In this document: in pieces, positions 7,290 to 17,161 of the stretch
Layout: each line of letters begins with the position of its first letter
Position numbering within the stretch: position 1 is the stretch's first letter
Assembly (NCBI GenBank): GCA_002841625.1
Contig: PHAG01000002.1
Coordinates: 62,001 to 126,000 of the forward strand
Source of the DNA: Firmicutes bacterium HGW-Firmicutes-1
GTDB lineage: Bacteria > Bacillota > Clostridia > Lachnospirales > Vallitaleaceae
DNA: 64,000 nt
Direction: 5' to 3'
Position numbers and translations under genes: made by a program
Notes under the pieces: model-generated
Told to the model about the DNA's origin: nothing
The model's database searches: none
Seen by the model: the letters and a program-made list of their open reading frames with translations, nothing else

Positions 7290-8332
7290 TAAAATGGTAT
7301 GAAAAAGACAATGAGGATTGTAAAGGAGTTATCATTTCTAGCAGAATAAGACTTGCAAGGAACCTAAATCAATATCCATTCCCTAATAGTATAGAGGACA
7401 ATGATGCACAACAATTAGTGGATGATGTAAAAAAAGCCATGTTCTCAGCTAATGAGTATGCTATAGATCTTTTCGAAGAAATTAAAATGGAAAATGTAAG
7501 GCAAGTAGATAAGATTGCTATGATGGAAAGACATGTAATTAGTCCCCATTTTATTGGAGTAAAAAAACCAAATACATTACTTATATCTCATGACGAAAGC
7601 ATTAGCATTATGGTTAATGAAGAAGATCATATTCGGATACAATCAATGCAGGTGGGTATGAATTTATTAGAAGCACTTGAACATGCTAATAAGATCGATG
7701 ATTTGCTTGAAGAAAAATTAACCTATGCTTTTGATTCGAAGCTAGGTTACTTAACCTCTTGTCCTACGAATCTCGGTACAGGACTCAGAGCCTCCTATAT
7801 GGTTCATTTGCCAGCACTTGAGACGACAGGTCAGCTAAAGTTTTTATTGGATGCAATAGGCAAATTTGGGTTAACAGTGAGGGGGATTTATGGAGAAGGT
7901 TCTGATGCACAAGGAAGCATTTTTCAAATTTCTAATCAATTGACCTTGGGTATAAATGAACAAGAAATTATTGATAATTTAACAACTGTAACAAAGCAAA
8001 TTGTTGAACAAGAGCTTATTGTTAGAAATAAATTTTTAAATGAAAGAAGGCTTGAATTTGAGGATGCCATTTACCGTTCTTATGGTATACTAAGTAATGC
8101 AAGAGTATTGACTTCAAAAGAGGCAATGACATTATTATCTGATATAAAGTTAGGATTTGAGCTTGGTATATTGAAGAATGATCAAGAAAAGCCAATTAAT
8201 ATATTTGATTTAATGACCAGAATTCAACCTGCTAATTTGCAAAAGATTGAAATGAAGCACTTATCCTTAAAGGAACGAGATATTGCAAGAGCAACATATA
8301 TAAGAGAAAATATAGTAAAACTAGTAAAGTAG
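7286..8332 (+). CDS. mcsB: Protein arginine kinase McsB
   Basis: A 348-residue phosphagen-kinase-fold enzyme that phosphorylates arginine side chains on misfolded or regulatory proteins, marking them for ClpC-ClpP. It shows ISSRIRLARN (17-26), NEEDHIRIQ (about 111-119) holding the catalytic acidic residues, and the guanidino-kinase cysteine loop SCPTNLGTGLRAS (158-170, C159). Length matches the family. Translationally coupled to mcsA by a 4-nt overlap and followed by clpC after 18 nt, so the three form one proteolysis operon. All key residues are intact. Confidence 0.97.
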   Translation: MIKWYEKDNEDCKGVIISSRIRLARNLNQYPFPNSIEDNDAQQLVDDVKKAMFSANEYAIDLFEEIKMENVRQVDKIAMMERHVISPHFIGVKKPNTLLISHDESISIMVNEEDHIRIQSMQVGMNLLEALEHANKIDDLLEEKLTYAFDSKLGYLTSCPTNLGTGLRASYMVHLPALETTGQLKFLLDAIGKFGLTVRGIYGEGSDAQGSIFQISNQLTLGINEQEIIDNLTTVTKQIVEQELIVRNKFLNERRLEFEDAIYRSYGILSNARVLTSKEAMTLLSDIKLGFELGILKNDQEKPINIFDLMTRIQPANLQKIEMKHLSLKERDIARATYIRENIVKLVK

Positions 8333-8350
8333 AGCAAGGAGGAAGACATT

Positions 8351-10786
8351 ATGATGGGAAGATTTACAGAAAAAGCACAGAAAGCCATTCAATTATCTAA
8401 AGAAGTAGCTGGTGAATTGGGTCACGATTATATCGGAACAGAGCATCTTTTACTGGGATTAATTAAAGAAGGTGAAGGTCTCGCTGCTTTTGTACTTAGA
8501 AATCAAGGTATGACTTATGAAATAATTGAAGAAAAGATAAAAGAGGTTATTGTAGGTAACCCTATTCAAGTTGCAAATGGTGGTGAGTTCACACCTAGAG
8601 TAGAACGAATTCTAGAGATGAGCTTAAGAGAAGCTGTCAATATGAATACAAAAATGATAGGAACTGAGCATATACTCATTGCACTCCTTAGAGAAAGTGA
8701 TTCAATGGCAGCAAAGCTAATTGAAATATTAGGTGGGTCTAAACAAAAGATTTATCAAGAAATTGTCAAAGCATTGGGCCAGGATTCAAATAATTCCAAG
8801 TTAACGCCTAATACAGAAGCTAGTCAAGCAACTAATACACCAGTATTAGATCAATATAGTAGGGACCTTACTAAATTAGCTAAGGAAAATAAATTTGATC
8901 CCATCATTGGTAGGGATAAAGAGATTGAGCGAGTCATACAAATATTAAGTAGAAGGACTAAAAATAATCCTTGCTTAATTGGTGAGCCGGGTGTAGGTAA
9001 AACCGCAATAGCGGAAGGATTAGCTCAAAAGATTAATCAAGGAAACATACCAGAGACATTAAAAAATAAAAGAGTAGTAAACCTTGATTTATCCTCAATG
9101 GTTGCAGGATCAAAATACCGTGGGGAATTTGAAGAACGTATTAAGAAGGCGATTGCCGAAATAATTCAAGCTGGGAATGTTATTTTATTTATTGACGAAT
9201 TGCATACAATTGTTGGAGCGGGTTCAGCTGAAGGAACTTTAGATGCTAGTAATATATTAAAGCCATCACTTGCAAGAGGAGAGCTTCAATTAATAGGTGC
9301 AACAACACTTAATGAATATAGAAAATACATTGAGAAGGATTCTGCTTTAGAAAGAAGATTCCAACCAGTTACAGTGAATGAACCTTCTGAAGAAGAAACG
9401 ATTGAAATTATCAGAGGCTTAAAGCATATGTATGAAAATCATCATAACGTTAAGATAACTGATGAAGCCATCAATTCTGCAGTTAAGCTTTCTAATCGTT
9501 ACATTACAGATCGATTTTTACCAGATAAAGCAATTGATGTAATTGATGAGGCCTGCTCAAAAGTAAGATTAAGTACTTATGTTGCACCTCCAGACATTAA
9601 AGAAATGGAAAACACCTTAGAACAACTTGAAGAAGAAAAAGTAGAAGCTATCAAGGCAGAGGCTTATGAAAAAGCCGGTGAATTAAAAAGAAAACAAAAT
9701 GAAATTAAAGATAAGTTAGATAAAGCAAAAATCGAATGGCAAACCAAAAACTCTATGGCAGATCAAGTAGTAGATGATGAAGAGGTAGCAGGGATTATTT
9801 CAAGTTGGACTTCTATTCCAATTAAAAAGTTAACTGAAGAAGAAGGTGAAAGACTTAAAAATCTAGAGTCTGTATTACATGAAAAGGTAGTAGGTCAAGA
9901 TGAGGCTGTAGTAGCTGTTTCAAAAGCGATAAGGCGTGGTAGGGTTGGACTTAAAGATCCTAACCGTCCAATTGGTTCGTTTTTATTTTTAGGGCCTACT
10001 GGAGTTGGAAAGACAGAGCTTTCAAAGATATTAGCAGAAACTTTATTTGGTGATGAATCTGCATTAATAAGAGTAGATATGTCAGAATATATGGAAAAGC
10101 ATAGTGTATCTAAGTTAATTGGATCACCTCCAGGTTATGTAGGCTATGATGAAGGTGGACAGCTCAGTGAAAAGATAAGAAGGAAGCCTTATTCAGTTCT
10201 TCTCTTTGATGAGGTAGAGAAAGCCCATCCTGATGTTTTTAACACACTTTTACAGGTTTTAGATGATGGGCATATAACCGATGCACAAGGAAGAAAAATC
10301 AACTTCAAAAACACTGTAATCATTATGACTTCAAATGCAGGAGCACGAAATATAATTGCTCCTAAGATCTTAGGTTTTTCATCCTCAGAAGATGAGAAAA
10401 AAAGTTATGGTGATATGAAAAAGAATGTTATGGACGAGGTAAAACGCTTATTTAGACCTGAGTTCTTAAATAGGATAGATGAAGTAATTGTATTTCATTC
10501 TTTAACCAAAGAACACATTGTAGAGATTGTTGATATTATGGTAGGTATGTTAGCTAGTAGAATGAAAAAGAACATGGGGATTGAAATTCATATGACCGCT
10601 GAAGCCAAAATTCATATGGCTGAGGTAGGTTTTGATAAAAGTTATGGTGCTAGACCTTTAAGAAGAGCTATCCAATCTAAAATTGAAGATAGATTGGCAG
10701 AAAAAATTCTAGAGGGTATCATCAAAGAGGGTGACCATGTAACCATTGATCTTAACAACGAAGAGCTTGTATTTGATTTGAAGTAA
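8351..10786 (+). CDS. clpC: ATP-dependent Clp protease ATP-binding subunit ClpC
   Basis: An 811-residue class I Clp/Hsp100 unfoldase that feeds substrates to ClpP and, with McsB, degrades phosphoarginine-tagged proteins. Order: double Clp-N repeat (about 1-145), first AAA+ domain with GEPGVGKT near 212 and the Walker B LFIDELHT, a middle domain containing a UVR-like [17 protein letters not shown] helix (about 435-455), and a second AAA+ with GPTGVGKT near 547, [15 protein letters not shown] and an [14 protein letters not shown] pore loop, ending in the ClpB_D2-small domain. AAGGAGGA precedes ATGATG. No truncation is seen. About 150 nt without any obvious gene follow. Confidence 0.98.
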   Translation: MMGRFTEKAQKAIQLSKEVAGELGHDYIGTEHLLLGLIKEGEGLAAFVLRNQGMTYEIIEEKIKEVIVGNPIQVANGGEFTPRVERILEMSLREAVNMNTKMIGTEHILIALLRESDSMAAKLIEILGGSKQKIYQEIVKALGQDSNNSKLTPNTEASQATNTPVLDQYSRDLTKLAKENKFDPIIGRDKEIERVIQILSRRTKNNPCLIGEPGVGKTAIAEGLAQKINQGNIPETLKNKRVVNLDLSSMVAGSKYRGEFEERIKKAIAEIIQAGNVILFIDELHTIVGAGSAEGTLDASNILKPSLARGELQLIGATTLNEYRKYIEKDSALERRFQPVTVNEPSEEETIEIIRGLKHMYENHHNVKITDEAINSAVKLSNRYITDRFLPDKAIDVIDEACSKVRLSTYVAPPDIKEMENTLEQLEEEKVEAIKAEAYEKAGELKRKQNEIKDKLDKAKIEWQTKNSMADQVVDDEEVAGIISSWTSIPIKKLTEEEGERLKNLESVLHEKVVGQDEAVVAVSKAIRRGRVGLKDPNRPIGSFLFLGPTGVGKTELSKILAETLFGDESALIRVDMSEYMEKHSVSKLIGSPPGYVGYDEGGQLSEKIRRKPYSVLLFDEVEKAHPDVFNTLLQVLDDGHITDAQGRKINFKNTVIIMTSNAGARNIIAPKILGFSSSEDEKKSYGDMKKNVMDEVKRLFRPEFLNRIDEVIVFHSLTKEHIVEIVDIMVGMLASRMKKNMGIEIHMTAEAKIHMAEVGFDKSYGARPLRRAIQSKIEDRLAEKILEGIIKEGDHVTIDLNNEELVFDLK

Positions 10787-10934
10787 TATATAAGTTTGTA
10801 ACCTACTATGGCAGTTTGAAGGAAAGTTCTGGATAACCAAAGAAAATAGAATTAAGTTACACTAGCAATTGAAAAGGAAATAATATATAATGTATATATT
10901 CAACACTTATCGACAAATTAGGAGGGTTTTTTAG

Positions 10935-11345
10935 ATGGCTGGTATAGAAGAATTAATTAGAGTTGAGGATCAAGGTGCTATTAGCTTTGGAAATTACTTA
11001 GCAGACTCTAAACAGAAGAAACAGGACTTTGAAGTTGATGGTGATGTGTATAAAGTAAAAACATATAGTGCAATGACAAGACTTGAAAAGAACAGTCGAC
11101 TATTATATGAATCAATACCTGGAACAACAGTATATAATTTTTCTTTAGATGAAAAAGAATTAAGCTTTACTGTAGAAGGGGTTGAAGATGCTCAGATCAC
11201 TGTTGAATTAGAAATTGAACAAGAATATAAAATTTATATTGATCAAATGCAACTTGGAAAGATGAAGTCCAATCTTGCGGGAAAATTAAATTTGAGTGTG
11301 GATTTTAGTAATGGAAAGCAAGAAGTTGTAATTAAAAAAGTATAA
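10935..11345 (+). CDS. Conserved clostridial protein of unknown function (endosialidase-like annotation)
   Basis: A 136-residue soluble acidic protein without signal or membrane segment. It reads MAGIEELIRVEDQGAISFGN and continues as a beta-rich fold with LLYESIPGTTVYNF (about 55-69) and GVEDAQITVELEIEQEY. Similar proteins in Clostridia near clpC/radA are, as I recall, sometimes labelled endosialidase chain, but no catalytic motif is visible and I do not assign a function. AGGAGGG sits 9 nt ahead of the ATG, and an intrinsic terminator follows within 10 nt, so it is its own short unit or the last gene of the clpC operon. Its place between two stress-related operons is the only functional hint. 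Confidence 0.75.
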   Translation: MAGIEELIRVEDQGAISFGNYLADSKQKKQDFEVDGDVYKVKTYSAMTRLEKNSRLLYESIPGTTVYNFSLDEKELSFTVEGVEDAQITVELEIEQEYKIYIDQMQLGKMKSNLAGKLNLSVDFSNGKQEVVIKKV

Positions 11346-11351
11346 TGAAGA

Positions 11352-11386
11352 AGCTTTCATTTCGCAAGAGATGAGGGCTTTTTTTA
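11352..11386 (+). terminator. Rho-independent terminator
   Basis: AGCTTTCAT pairs with ATGAGGGCT (two G-U pairs) and runs into seven T residues. Confidence 0.8.
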
Positions 11387-11390
11387 AACG

Positions 11391-11420
11391 CTGCGTATAA
11401 ATAACAATGTTATTTAACGC
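11391..11420. repeat. Interspersed palindromic repeat, copy C (partial)
   Basis: These 30 nt are identical to 54844-54873 in the fliE-fliF gap. The sequence is itself near-palindromic (AAATAACA facing TGTTATTT, closed by GCG and CGC), and is followed here by GATTTTTTGTG, resembling the GATTTTCTTG end of the longer copies. It lies between a terminator and the radA promoter. Confidence 0.8.
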
Positions 11421-11441
11421 GATTTTTTGTGTACACTTTTA

Positions 11442-11470
11442 TTGACCAATACATCCTATCAAGCTATAAT
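11442..11470 (+). promoter_or_regulatory. Sigma-A promoter for radA
   Basis: TTGACC (11442-11447), a 17-bp spacer and TATAAT (11465-11470), 35 nt before the radA start. Confidence 0.82.
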
Positions 11471-11505
11471 AAGTGATAGATAACAACTGAAAGGGGCTTT
11501 ATATC

Positions 11506-12885
11506 ATGTCAAAAACGAAAACAGTATTTATGTGCCAAGAATGTGGCTATGAAAGCCCAAAATGGATGGGTCAATGTCCTGGTTGTAGCCAATGGAATAC
11601 TTTAGTAGAAGAGCTAAAATTAAAAAAGCCTGTCTCCAATTTTACCAATTCGAGTATTGATATACATACAGATCAAAAACCAAGATCGTTATCAAATATA
11701 GATACTGAGGATGACAATCGCTTAAAAACAAATATCCAAGAGTTTGACAGAGTTCTTGGAGGGGGAATTGTTGATGGTTCTTTAACACTTGTTGGTGGTG
11801 ATCCCGGTATAGGCAAGTCAACTATATTACTGCAAATGTGCCAGAGTCTTTCAGAACAAGGAACGAAAATTCTATATATCTCCGGTGAAGAATCTCTTAA
11901 ACAAATAAAAATGAGAGCAGATAGACTAGATGTAAAAGGTAGTAATGTAATGCTATATGCGCAGACCTCTTTGCAAATTATCGAAACAGTAATTGGTAAT
12001 GAGAAGCCAAATGTCGTTATAGTAGATTCAATTCAAACTATGTTTAGTGAAGATGTAACTTCTGCACCAGGGAGTGTTTCTCAGGTTCGAGAAGTGACAA
12101 GCAGATTATTGCGTATTGCCAAGGGATTGAATGTTTCGATCTTCATAGTAGGACATGTTACAAAGGATGGATCCATTGCAGGACCAAGAGTATTAGAGCA
12201 TATGGTAGACACTGTGCTCTATTTTGAAGGTGAAAGAAGTGTTTCCTATAGAATATTAAGAGCAGTAAAAAATAGATATGGGTCAACTGATGAAATTGGT
12301 GTTTTTGAAATGCGTGATAAGGGACTGGTAGAAGTTTCAAATCCTTCTGAATATATGCTCACTGGAAGACCTTTAGGTGAAGCAGGATCAATCGTCACGT
12401 GCTGTATGGAAGGAACGAGGCCATTACTCGTCGAGGTACAAGCTTTGGTAAGTCCTACTAGCTTTGGAATGCCAAGAAGAGCATCAACAGGGACAGATTA
12501 TAATAGAGTAAATCTATTAATGGCAGTATTAGAAAAGAAGATTGGTATGCAACTTGGAAATTATGATAGTTACGTTAATATTGCAGGTGGTATTAAGATT
12601 TCAGAACCGTCGTTAGATTTAGGTATCATAATTGCAATTGCATCAAGTTTTAAGAATGCTAGTATAGATGAAAAAACGATTATAATGGGGGAGGTGGGCT
12701 TAACTGGTGAGGTTCGAGGGATATCATTATGTGATAAAAGAATCCTAGAGGCAGAAAAGTTAGGCTTCACAAGGTGTATCATTCCCAAAGCCAACTATAA
12801 AGCTTTAGATCATAAAAAAGGGAAAATAGAAATCATAGGAGTAGAGTCTGTTAGGGAAGCTATTGAATTTTCACTTGGTTATTAA
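11506..12885 (+). CDS. radA: DNA repair protein RadA/Sms
   Basis: A 459-residue RadA, a RecA-like helicase that promotes branch migration of recombination intermediates. It has an N-terminal zinc finger (C10, C13, C24, C27), Walker A GGDPGIGKST (97-106), the RadA-specific KNRYGS motif (255-260), and a C-terminal Lon-protease-like domain (about 280-459) that acts as scaffold, not protease. Length is standard. Start ATG 11506 follows GAAAGGGG. It has a strong promoter and ends at a bidirectional terminator facing the GAF gene. Together with dprA and comM later in the window it covers several natural-transformation functions, although no uptake genes are here. Confidence 0.97.
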   Translation: MSKTKTVFMCQECGYESPKWMGQCPGCSQWNTLVEELKLKKPVSNFTNSSIDIHTDQKPRSLSNIDTEDDNRLKTNIQEFDRVLGGGIVDGSLTLVGGDPGIGKSTILLQMCQSLSEQGTKILYISGEESLKQIKMRADRLDVKGSNVMLYAQTSLQIIETVIGNEKPNVVIVDSIQTMFSEDVTSAPGSVSQVREVTSRLLRIAKGLNVSIFIVGHVTKDGSIAGPRVLEHMVDTVLYFEGERSVSYRILRAVKNRYGSTDEIGVFEMRDKGLVEVSNPSEYMLTGRPLGEAGSIVTCCMEGTRPLLVEVQALVSPTSFGMPRRASTGTDYNRVNLLMAVLEKKIGMQLGNYDSYVNIAGGIKISEPSLDLGIIIAIASSFKNASIDEKTIIMGEVGLTGEVRGISLCDKRILEAEKLGFTRCIIPKANYKALDHKKGKIEIIGVESVREAIEFSLGY

Positions 12886-12902
12886 TAAGTAAATATTTAT
12901 TT

Positions 12903-12965
12903 AAAAAAAGGGTTATAATGGAATTTTCGCAAGCATTTGCGATATTCTATGCTAACCTTTTCGTT
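12903..12965. terminator. Bidirectional terminator between radA and the GAF gene
   Basis: Nested stems AAAAGGGTTA with TAACCTTTT (bulged) and TCGCAA with TTGCGA. A-rich tract before and T-rich tract after give U-runs on both strands, as expected between convergent genes. Confidence 0.8.
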
Positions 12966-12998
12966 TATTTTTATTAAAAAGGAAGGCACTTCATTTTC

Positions 12999-14921
12999 TT
13001 ATGACTCAAATATTGCTAAGAATGAAGAAAAGTCATCAAAATCTGTACCTAGCATATAAGACTTTAATTGATAAGTTTGATCTGCATTCACTAATTCTTC
13101 TATCTTTAATAAATCATCTGGATTATTAGTTAGAATAAAGGTGTTTCTTTTGTCGATATTGTAAACATTTTTAAATGCTCCTTGAAGTGTCTTCGACATA
13201 ACTGATTGCGTAAAATGTACGGCCTTAGCATGATAAATATGTACAATGTACAAGTTAAGACTAAAGTCAACGGCTTCATCTAATTGAAGTTGAAGATGAT
13301 CAAGAAACATATAGCTATAATCAGGTTGGTAAGTTTGTTTAATTCTTTCGGCATATTGTAGCTGATGAATGACGGGAGCTATATGAGTTGCAATAGCATC
13401 GAAGGATACAAGGCTTTCTTCTGTTATAAAAATTTTGGTTCTACTTCGAAGTAATGCAAAAAATCCTATAAGCTGAATGTCAACGCCTTTAATATAAACA
13501 GGAATCATAACCAAGCCAGCCCCAGGCTTTATAAAAGCATCAATAATAGCATCGGGTAGAAAATCAACAATTTTATCCTCTTCATAAACCAATATAGGTT
13601 CTCCATCAAACAAAGGCAAAAAGGAAAATCGCATTTGTATTTGCTCATCTGTGTCCCTAATATTTATTTTGTTAGAAATAGTAAAAGCTTGTTTTTTGTA
13701 ATCGAATAGTGCAAAAAACCCCATTTCTATACCGAAAGACACGTTTAATGTATTCATAACTAAAGAGATTACTTGGTCATGAGTCTGAGCACTGTTCATG
13801 TTTTTCATAAGCATATTCAAATTAAGCAAATCGTTTAATTTATTGCTAACAAGCTTTTTTTGTCTTTCTATTACTTCAATATAAAAAACATTATTAATTG
13901 CAATATAAGTAGCAGACGCAAGACTTTCTACCAACTCGAAAATACTATTATCATATACTGTATCATTAACCTTTGCGCCAAGGGTAACAAAACCTACAAG
14001 TTGAGAGGATTTTTTTAGTAACACAATATATTCAGGATTAATTTTGCTGATAATGTCTTCGCCATTAAAAAAGTTGTTAATGAATAGATCTGTTGACTTT
14101 TTATCATTCATATCTATCAATACCGGCAATGATGCTACGTGGTTACTATTTGGAAAAAGAGTAATCTCTAGTTTTTGGTTGTAGATTAAAACATTTTTGT
14201 AACTCATTAATTTATAGTTTTCACTAATTGGATCTTTAATGAAAAAGGTAGTGTTATTACTTTGAGTTAATTCAGAAAAAACACCAATAGCGAGTTCGCA
14301 TAGACTAGGAAGCGACAACTCACTTAAAAGTGCTTTAGTAGAATGATTCATAGCAAACAAGTTGAAAATTTTCTCATCTAGCTGAATCTTAGTTGTTTCT
14401 AGAGCCTTATAGCTAGAATAATTTGTAAAAGCTGTTGAATAAAGGTTCATTAATGCACTTGCAACTTCTTCATCAGCTGAATCAAAAGGTTTAGATTCGG
14501 ATCTCTTCACAGCAATAAGACCAAAAAAACTTTTATCCATAATTAAAGGAATACAAAAGTCTGGTTTAAATAGATCATTAATTTCTTTAGGAAGTAAGCT
14601 TAAAATTTGTTTTTCGTATATCAAACCAGCATGAAAATATACTATTTGGTTATAATGATCGTTATATTCGAAGGAAAAGGTTTCGTCATAGCCCATTGAT
14701 TTAAAGATTGAGTATGAGCTTTCGTTTTTGAAGTATAAAACCATCTGATTAGGAAGGAGTAGATCGTTGCAAAATTCAAAGGCATAAGTCATAAGCTGGT
14801 CTAATTCAAACCGTTGCGAGAAAAATTCTATAGCACTAATAATTCCAGAATATCGCACTAACTGAGCGTCAATTTCTGAAGAGGTTGATTTTTTTTGTTT
14901 GTTATCCGTTTTATAGGGCAT
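12999..14921 (-). CDS. Multi-GAF domain cytoplasmic sensor-like protein
   Basis: A 640-residue protein without membrane segments. At least two, probably three, GAF-type modules can be traced: about 20-165 (ending PLIMDKSFFGLIAVKRSESKPF), about 195-340 (ending LVGFVTLGAKVND) and about 355-510 (ending IQLIGFFALLRSRTKIF). The last 100 residues (LNLYIVHIYHAKAVHF onward) loosely resemble the layout of a degenerate nucleotide-cyclase domain but have no GGDEF or other catalytic motif, so this is only a suggestion. It shows no kinase or DNA-binding domain. AGGTGATC precedes the ATG. It is downstream of, and 12 nt from, the FapA-like gene, so the two are cotranscribed. Confidence 0.75.
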   Translation of the reverse strand: MPYKTDNKQKKSTSSEIDAQLVRYSGIISAIEFFSQRFELDQLMTYAFEFCNDLLLPNQMVLYFKNESSYSIFKSMGYDETFSFEYNDHYNQIVYFHAGLIYEKQILSLLPKEINDLFKPDFCIPLIMDKSFFGLIAVKRSESKPFDSADEEVASALMNLYSTAFTNYSSYKALETTKIQLDEKIFNLFAMNHSTKALLSELSLPSLCELAIGVFSELTQSNNTTFFIKDPISENYKLMSYKNVLIYNQKLEITLFPNSNHVASLPVLIDMNDKKSTDLFINNFFNGEDIISKINPEYIVLLKKSSQLVGFVTLGAKVNDTVYDNSIFELVESLASATYIAINNVFYIEVIERQKKLVSNKLNDLLNLNMLMKNMNSAQTHDQVISLVMNTLNVSFGIEMGFFALFDYKKQAFTISNKINIRDTDEQIQMRFSFLPLFDGEPILVYEEDKIVDFLPDAIIDAFIKPGAGLVMIPVYIKGVDIQLIGFFALLRSRTKIFITEESLVSFDAIATHIAPVIHQLQYAERIKQTYQPDYSYMFLDHLQLQLDEAVDFSLNLYIVHIYHAKAVHFTQSVMSKTLQGAFKNVYNIDKRNTFILTNNPDDLLKIEELVNADQTYQLKSYMLGTDFDDFSSFLAIFES

Positions 14922-14933
14922 ATGATCACCTCA

Positions 14934-16529
14934 TTAAGTAGTCTTGAATTGATTATTAATAACATAAAAAGATTGGGGTACGCTAACAACCTTTGAAACC
15001 ACATGAAGATGCTTAGCAATTTCAATTGTTACATTCGTATAAACAGTTTTGTTTATCTTAACTTCGCCATCACCTTTACAATGTAGGTAGGAAATATATT
15101 TCTTTTTTTTCTCATATAAGGTCTTAAGTTTTTTGTTGAGACTGTCATAGGCCTCTTCTAACTCGGATAATATATGACGTTGTTTTGCATCTAAATTGTT
15201 TGGTGAGTATATGGATAGTTTTTGGTTCAAATATACAATTTGTTCCTTTACAGTATCTATTTGAGTGTTTATACCATCGTATTCTTCTTTATAAGCAACT
15301 CGATTAAAACCTAAAACGGTAATATGAGTAGGTACATCAGCACGGCTACCAATTTCACCTGAAACAACTCTAACGGTTGCCTCAATATTTCCACCAATTA
15401 TTTTACTGTTTAGTGATTCTAAAATAACTTCTTTTGCTTTGATATTAGTATTCATTGCATAATAACCTATGTTAACGGAACCGTTACATTCAATGGTGCA
15501 ATCAGCAGCAAACTTAGTGTATAAATCACCATCACAAATAATCTTAGCTTTGTTTTTTCCTGCTATTCCACCTCGAATATAAATGCTTCCTTCACGGCTT
15601 TCAATTGTGTCGATACCACCTAAACCAATCTTGCCCATAATTTGTATATTATTATTAGCTTTCACAGAAAAGTTGTCTTCAACTGAGTTTTTGACCTCAA
15701 CATGACCATCGAAATCAATATTGCCAGTTTCAAAAGAAACTTTGCCATCAATTTCTAGATAATTACAAATTGCTAGAATGCCATTTTCGTATACAACAGC
15801 ACCAACTCTTTTTGCAGTTAAAATTGTTTTTGTTTCATCTTCATTTAAATCTTCGTCAATCGTTTTTTTGTCATAAACAAGCTTATGTTGTTTGCCTGGT
15901 AGTGCTGGAACTGCATTTCCAAAAACTGATTTTCCTGGAATACCTAGAGTAGGTTCAATGCGTTCCCCGACCCAGTCGCCTCTTTCAACTTTATTGATTA
16001 AATTTAATTCATAATGGTTTACTTTGCCATCATCGAATACTTGAGGTTTAAGTTCGTCTATTTCATATAACTTAATAATTGCATCATCACCAGGAAGCGG
16101 TAACATGCCCTTTGCAATTGTAAATTTATCTAATGGAATCATTGATGACATAACTTCTTGTAAATCAATGCCAAATATAATACCCTGATCCCTGCAGGCA
16201 ATTACGATTAATTCCAGTAACTCCTTTTTATCATACACAACAAATTGCTCAGGAGTTAAATTAATTGTTGCATAAGCTTTTAGTTGGTCGTTACTTGAGG
16301 ATAATTCTATAATTGGTTTGTATTCACCAATGTTTACCAATTGTTCAATTGCATTAGTTATAGCGGCCTTTAGAGCAATGAATTGAGTGATTTTAATTCT
16401 AGGGAAACTCTTGAGTATTTCTTGAAAAGCTGTAAGATCATACTTTTTTTGTAATACCTTAATATATACTTGATCTTCTTCAAGAATAATTTCTACATTT
16501 TCACTTGTATATATAATATCATTGAACAA
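14934..16529 (-). CDS. FapA (DUF342) family beta-helix protein
   Basis: A protein of about 531 residues with the FapA/DUF342 architecture: an N-terminal region with GRGD-type turns replaced by KGMLPLPGDD and the conserved ERGDWVGERIEPTLGIPGKSVFGN segment, a right-handed beta-helix (about 250-400, with repeats such as GNIDFDGHVEVKNSV and GSIYIRGGIAGKNKAKI), and a coiled coil (about 415-470). Members are linked to filament polymerisation and, in Vibrio, to flagellar assembly. A GTG at 16538 extends the frame, but GGAGGTG overlaps that codon, so TTG at 16529 with 6-nt spacing is preferred. The GAF gene follows in the same operon. Confidence 0.85.
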   Translation of the reverse strand: MFNDIIYTSENVEIILEEDQVYIKVLQKKYDLTAFQEILKSFPRIKITQFIALKAAITNAIEQLVNIGEYKPIIELSSSNDQLKAYATINLTPEQFVVYDKKELLELIVIACRDQGIIFGIDLQEVMSSMIPLDKFTIAKGMLPLPGDDAIIKLYEIDELKPQVFDDGKVNHYELNLINKVERGDWVGERIEPTLGIPGKSVFGNAVPALPGKQHKLVYDKKTIDEDLNEDETKTILTAKRVGAVVYENGILAICNYLEIDGKVSFETGNIDFDGHVEVKNSVEDNFSVKANNNIQIMGKIGLGGIDTIESREGSIYIRGGIAGKNKAKIICDGDLYTKFAADCTIECNGSVNIGYYAMNTNIKAKEVILESLNSKIIGGNIEATVRVVSGEIGSRADVPTHITVLGFNRVAYKEEYDGINTQIDTVKEQIVYLNQKLSIYSPNNLDAKQRHILSELEEAYDSLNKKLKTLYEKKKKYISYLHCKGDGEVKINKTVYTNVTIEIAKHLHVVSKVVSVPQSFYVINNQFKTT

Positions 16530-16608
16530 GATTTTCACCTCCGATGATGGTTCATAGTGAGCTATATTTTAGATTTTTTAATATTTATTTATTTTTATTC
16601 TAATATTG

Positions 16609-16638
16609 ATTATACAGCGAATTCATTCATAAAAGCAA
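16609..16638 (-). promoter_or_regulatory. Promoter for the FapA-GAF operon
   Basis: Read on the minus strand: TTGCTT (16638-16633), an 18-bp spacer and TATAAT (16614-16609), 80 nt before the FapA start. The rest of the 16540-16820 gap is very AT-rich and shows no convincing gene. Confidence 0.6.
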
Positions 16639-16835
16639 GAAAAATCAACAAATTAGAAGCAAAAATAATGTATTATATGGTCAAAATGACAATTGCGATG
16701 TTTGCAATTGCTAAAATTCTACTAAAATTTCTTTTTATAATAATTTATTAATTTATGGGTATACTATTATTGTTACTGTATTATAAAAAAATGGATTAGT
16801 TTTATGTATTTATAATCAAAATGAGGTTGATGATT

Positions 16836-17006
16836 ATGCAATTTAATGAATTCAGACAATTTATTTCAACATTTCAAGAAGCGAGTACAGAAGATAAGAT
16901 TGAAATGTATTGTACATCAGTAAATCTTACTGAAGAACAATATATGCAATTGCTTCGAACCTTTCCTCCAGGGGATATAAGAAAACTTGAAAAAGCTTTG
17001 TACTAA
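16836..17006 (+). CDS. Small protein of unknown function (56 aa)
   Basis: A 56-residue polar protein, MQFNEFRQFISTFQEASTED, continuing to TFPPGDIRKLEKALY. It looks helical and has no membrane segment or cysteine pair. GAGGTTGAT precedes the ATG at 16836; the in-frame ATG at 16821 would overlap that site. A good intrinsic terminator begins at its stop codon, which supports a genuine short transcript. Its repeated E/D and aromatic pattern, with a T-E-E-Q-Y-x-x-L turn, recalls small regulators such as SinI or Spo0E only in size, and I see no family motif. Confidence 0.6.
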   Translation: MQFNEFRQFISTFQEASTEDKIEMYCTSVNLTEEQYMQLLRTFPPGDIRKLEKALY

Positions 17007-17035
17007 AACTGATGATAATAGTTCATCAGTTTTTT
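17005..17035 (+). terminator. Rho-independent terminator
   Basis: AAACTGATG pairs with CATCAGTTT and is followed by TTTATT. Confidence 0.88.
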
Positions 17036-17101
17036 ATTTAACGAGAATTTGACTATTCTGTCATTTTATATTGTAAAGCTATTTTTTTGTATTAGATTTT
17101 G

Positions 17102-17130
17102 TTGACTGATTTTTGCTTTTGATATACTAT
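17102..17130 (+). promoter_or_regulatory. Possible promoter for the 17.2-20.1 kb gene group
   Basis: TTGACT (17102-17107) followed by TATACT at 17123-17128 (15-bp spacer) or TACTAT at 17125-17130 (17-bp spacer). Confidence 0.5.
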
Positions 17131-17161
17131 TAAGATATATTGGAAAAAGAAGGATGATTGT

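Noticed and set aside
16557-16751. Plus-strand frame of 64 codons
   Set aside because: Very AT-rich, no SD, and covers the minus-strand promoter of the FapA-like gene.
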